Notes under the pieces: model-generated | Seen by the model: only the letters and a program-made list of their open reading frames with translations | The model's database searches: none | What the model was told of the DNA's origin: nothing | Part shown: piece by piece, positions 62,259 to 64,000 of the stretch | How positions within the stretch are numbered: the first letter of the stretch is position 1 | Layout: the number at the start of each line of letters is the position of its first letter | Source: Gloeophyllum trabeum ATCC 11539 | Lineage: Eukaryota; Basidiomycota; Agaricomycetes; Gloeophyllales; Gloeophyllaceae | Direction of reading: 5' to 3' | Length of the DNA: 64,000 nt | NCBI RefSeq assembly: GCF_000344685.1 | Contig: NW_006920421.1 | Coordinates: forward strand, 1,114,446-1,178,445 | Program-made: the position numbers and the translations under genes

Positions 62259-62821
62259 NNNNNNNNNNNNNNNNNNNNNNNNNNNNNNNNNNNNNNNNNN
62301 NNNNNNNNNNNNNNNNNNNNNNNNNNNNNNNNNNNNNNNNNNNNNNNNNNNNNNNNNNNNNNNNNNNNNNNNNNNNNNNNNNNNNNNNNNNNNNNNNNNN
62401 NNNNNNNNNNNNNNNNNNNNNNNNNNNNNNNNNNNNNNNNNNNNNNNNNNNNNNNNNNNNNNNNNNNNNNNNNNNNNNNNNNNNNNNNNNNNNNNNNNNN
62501 NNNNNNNNNNNNNNNNNNNNNNNNNNNNNNNNNNNNNNNNNNNNNNNNNNNNNNNNNNNNNNNNNNNNNNNNNNNNNNNNNNNNNNNNNNNNNNNNNNNN
62601 NNNNNNNNNNNNNNNNNNNNNNNNNNNNNNNNNNNNNNNNNNNNNNNNNNNNNNNNNNNNNNNNNNNNNNNNNNNNNNNNNNNNNNNNNNNNNNNNNNNN
62701 NNNNNNNNNNNNNNNNNNNNNNNNNNNNNNNNNNNNNNNNNNNNNNNNNNNNNNNNNNNNNNNNNNNNNNNNNNNNNNNNNNNNNNNNNNNNNNNNNNNN
62801 NNNNNNNNNNNNNNNNNNNNN
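62259..62821. other. assembly gap (563 N)
   Basis: Run of undetermined bases within the Tc1/mariner element. Because the flanks repeat each other, the gap may be an artefact rather than missing sequence. Confidence 0.98.
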
Positions 62822-63020
62822 TGTTGTAGACTCGATCTCGTAGCTCATCAAGGTAGATAGCAGGCTCTCCCTCAATTACTGATCGCACGAAGTTCATATC
62901 CTGCATGTCCAGAGTGCGCGGCCGGCCTCGAGGTCTAGCATTCGGGTTGATGACTGTGCCGTATTCCGTGTACTAGTAGAGTCGGAGAACTTCGAAGACT
63001 GTGCTTATGCTGCATCCCGC
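62822..63020 (+). repeat. 199-bp sequence abutting the gap, copy 2
   Basis: Partner of 62060-62258 in direct orientation, starting at the first base after the N run. Confidence 0.85.
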
Positions 63021-63107
63021 AAGCTCAGAAATCACTCAGAGTGTCTTGTTTTGCTCATGGCGCCAGACAATGATACGTTCACGTAGTTGTCGAGTGAGGT
63101 GAACCAT
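62822..63107 (-). pseudogene. Tc1/mariner transposase N-terminus, broken by in-frame stops
   Basis: From ATG 63107 the minus strand reads MVHLTRQLRERIIVWRHEQN, then an HTH region ELAGCSISTVFEVLRLY, then GTVINPNARPRGRPRTL and a second HTH-like part MNFVRSVIEGEPAIYLDELR. This matches the HTH DNA-binding half of Tc1-like fungal transposases. Two in-frame stops interrupt it (TGA after KTL, TAG after RLY), so no full-length protein can be made. The DDE catalytic domain is not seen in the window. Confidence 0.75.
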
Positions 63108-63161
63108 GGTACCAGCCAGTCGATACTTCAAGTTCGAGACGTCGATGAATGCTATCTGACA

Positions 63162-63269
63162 GTCACGCAGTCACAAGAAGCCATCTCGCATTACTGCATA
63201 TGGGTATATTTGGCTCGAACAAACAATGCTCACGGAAACCCGATTTTCGGTTTCATATGCAAACGACTG
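63162..63269 (-). repeat. right terminal inverted repeat (108 bp)
   Basis: Inverted partner of 61899-62006. The transposase ATG lies 54 bp inside it. Confidence 0.8.
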
Positions 63270-63607
63270 TAGGAATCCCATTATCCCAATGCCATATTTG
63301 GTAACGCCATAGCCGCGGACCTAACGAAGCGCTCCGAACACAGTGGCCTCTCGTTCTTCACAGCTCCATCCCTGGAGGCGACGACCTCAGGAATTTATTC
63401 ACTTCAGCTGTCCTCTGGGTGCATTAATCGAGGCTTCACTTGGGTCGACCTGGCTGCATGATGGTAGGCTATACGGATGCAAGTTGATACTTCCTGGAAT
63501 GCATTACAGTGTATGCAGTTGGCCTCCTATGTCGTCATCCAGTCACAAACTCGGAGCCGACTCCGCGGTCAAGATCTACCACTGTACCAGGCTTTTAATT
63601 GTCATCG
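63270..63607. other. spacer between two inverted-repeat elements
   Basis: About 340 bp without recognised gene or repeat. Confidence 0.35.
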
Positions 63608-63866
63608 CAGCTGTTTGCAAAACGATAGAGCCAGTTGAGTATTTTTGTGCGTGGGGCGCCGCCCCAAGTCTAACCAAAGCCGGTAAACGGTGCACTACTA
63701 CATACCAACAGGCAGGGTGCTAAGGGTCTCGAAAGGGCAGTTGACTGCCTTCCGACTGCTCTCTCAGCCTCTCTGTACCGTTTCCGGTGATTTTGCGGTT
63801 GTTTGTCCTTGGAGTGGCCTGTATGAGTGAAAATCCAGACTGGCTCTATCGTTTTGCAAACAGCTG
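63608..63866. mobile_element. 259-bp inverted-repeat element (MITE-like)
   Basis: The ends are perfect 28-bp inverted repeats: CAGCTGTTTGCAAAACGATA plus GAGCCAGT at 63608-63635 and its complement at 63839-63866. Weaker similarity continues inward. No matching target-site duplication was found, so class is uncertain. Confidence 0.6.
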
Positions 63867-64000
63867 TGACAGCCCATTTGGTCTGTATGTTATGACGGTT
63901 CCGCATTTGGTTAGCACCCCTTCAAATATGAACTTTCTGCTAGGGACTACAAAGTCCGGACTAGTGCTTATGTCGCACCTACTATATATCGTCTACGTCG

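Larger units (their letters stand above)
61899..63269 (-). mobile_element. Tc1/mariner-type element with 108-bp terminal inverted repeats
   Basis: Left arm 61899-62006 and right arm 63162-63269 are inverted copies with about two mismatches. The ends read CAGTC(A/G)TTTGCATATGAAAC inward, and a TA dinucleotide lies on each side (61897-61898, 63270-63271), the Tc1/mariner target duplication. Inside, on the minus strand, is a broken transposase N-terminus and an assembly gap. The true internal length is unknown. Confidence 0.75.

Noticed and set aside
62211..62906. Long open frames across the N run
   Set aside because: Open only because undetermined bases contain no stop codons.

Overview
The window is nuclear DNA from a filamentous basidiomycete, most likely an agaricomycete (mushroom, polypore or relative). 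Evidence: nearly every gene is split by GT-AG introns of about 45-60 nt with short exons. The gene set is fungal: homocitrate synthase of the alpha-aminoadipate lysine pathway, an OPT oligopeptide transporter, a soluble hybrid histidine kinase, and a YAP-like bZIP protein. Two small sesquiterpene synthases have the compact form typical of mushrooms. There are no operons, CRISPR arrays or bacterial-type signals.

Layout. 1-6.8 kb: 3' part of an ACC-deaminase-type PLP gene, two tandem ThuA-like genes (one with a signal peptide and a possible GPI tail) and a type I DnaJ co-chaperone. 7.4-15.1 kb: core nuclear genes for rRNA methylation (Rcm1/NSUN5), branchpoint recognition (BBP/SF1) and TFIIH (XPB/Ssl2). 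15.8-29.3 kb: a bZIP factor, uracil-DNA glycosylase, dolichol kinase and a GAF-containing hybrid histidine kinase. 30.5-41.4 kb: homocitrate synthase, a secreted aspartic protease, a probable peroxisomal enoyl-CoA hydratase and an OPT transporter. Between the last two lie a 412-bp MITE and an intron-containing tRNA-Gly. 42.2-47.2 kb: a complex I NDUFB10-type subunit, a TRAP-alpha-like ER protein, Swd2 and Rpb5.

The right third (47-61 kb) is different. Two paralogous sesquiterpene synthases (50.6 kb on + and 60.7 kb on -) bracket a Vps71/ZNHIT1 gene and an unusual gene at 55.3-58.8 kb. In that gene a cystathionine beta-lyase reads, with no stop codon, into a complete mevalonate kinase. This couples sulfur amino-acid metabolism to the mevalonate pathway that feeds the adjacent terpene synthases, and it is the most interesting observation here. 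Long stretches without recognisable genes flank the first terpene synthase (47.2-50.6 and 51.7-54.5 kb). The last 2.5 kb are transposon-derived: a Tc1/mariner-type element with 108-bp inverted repeats and a broken transposase spans an assembly gap, and a further short inverted-repeat element follows. The 199 bp on either side of the gap are the same sequence with one difference, which suggests an unmerged contig overlap.

All exon models were read by eye from splice sites and protein similarity remembered at family level. Gene ends supported by conserved termini are firm; several 5' ends are not.
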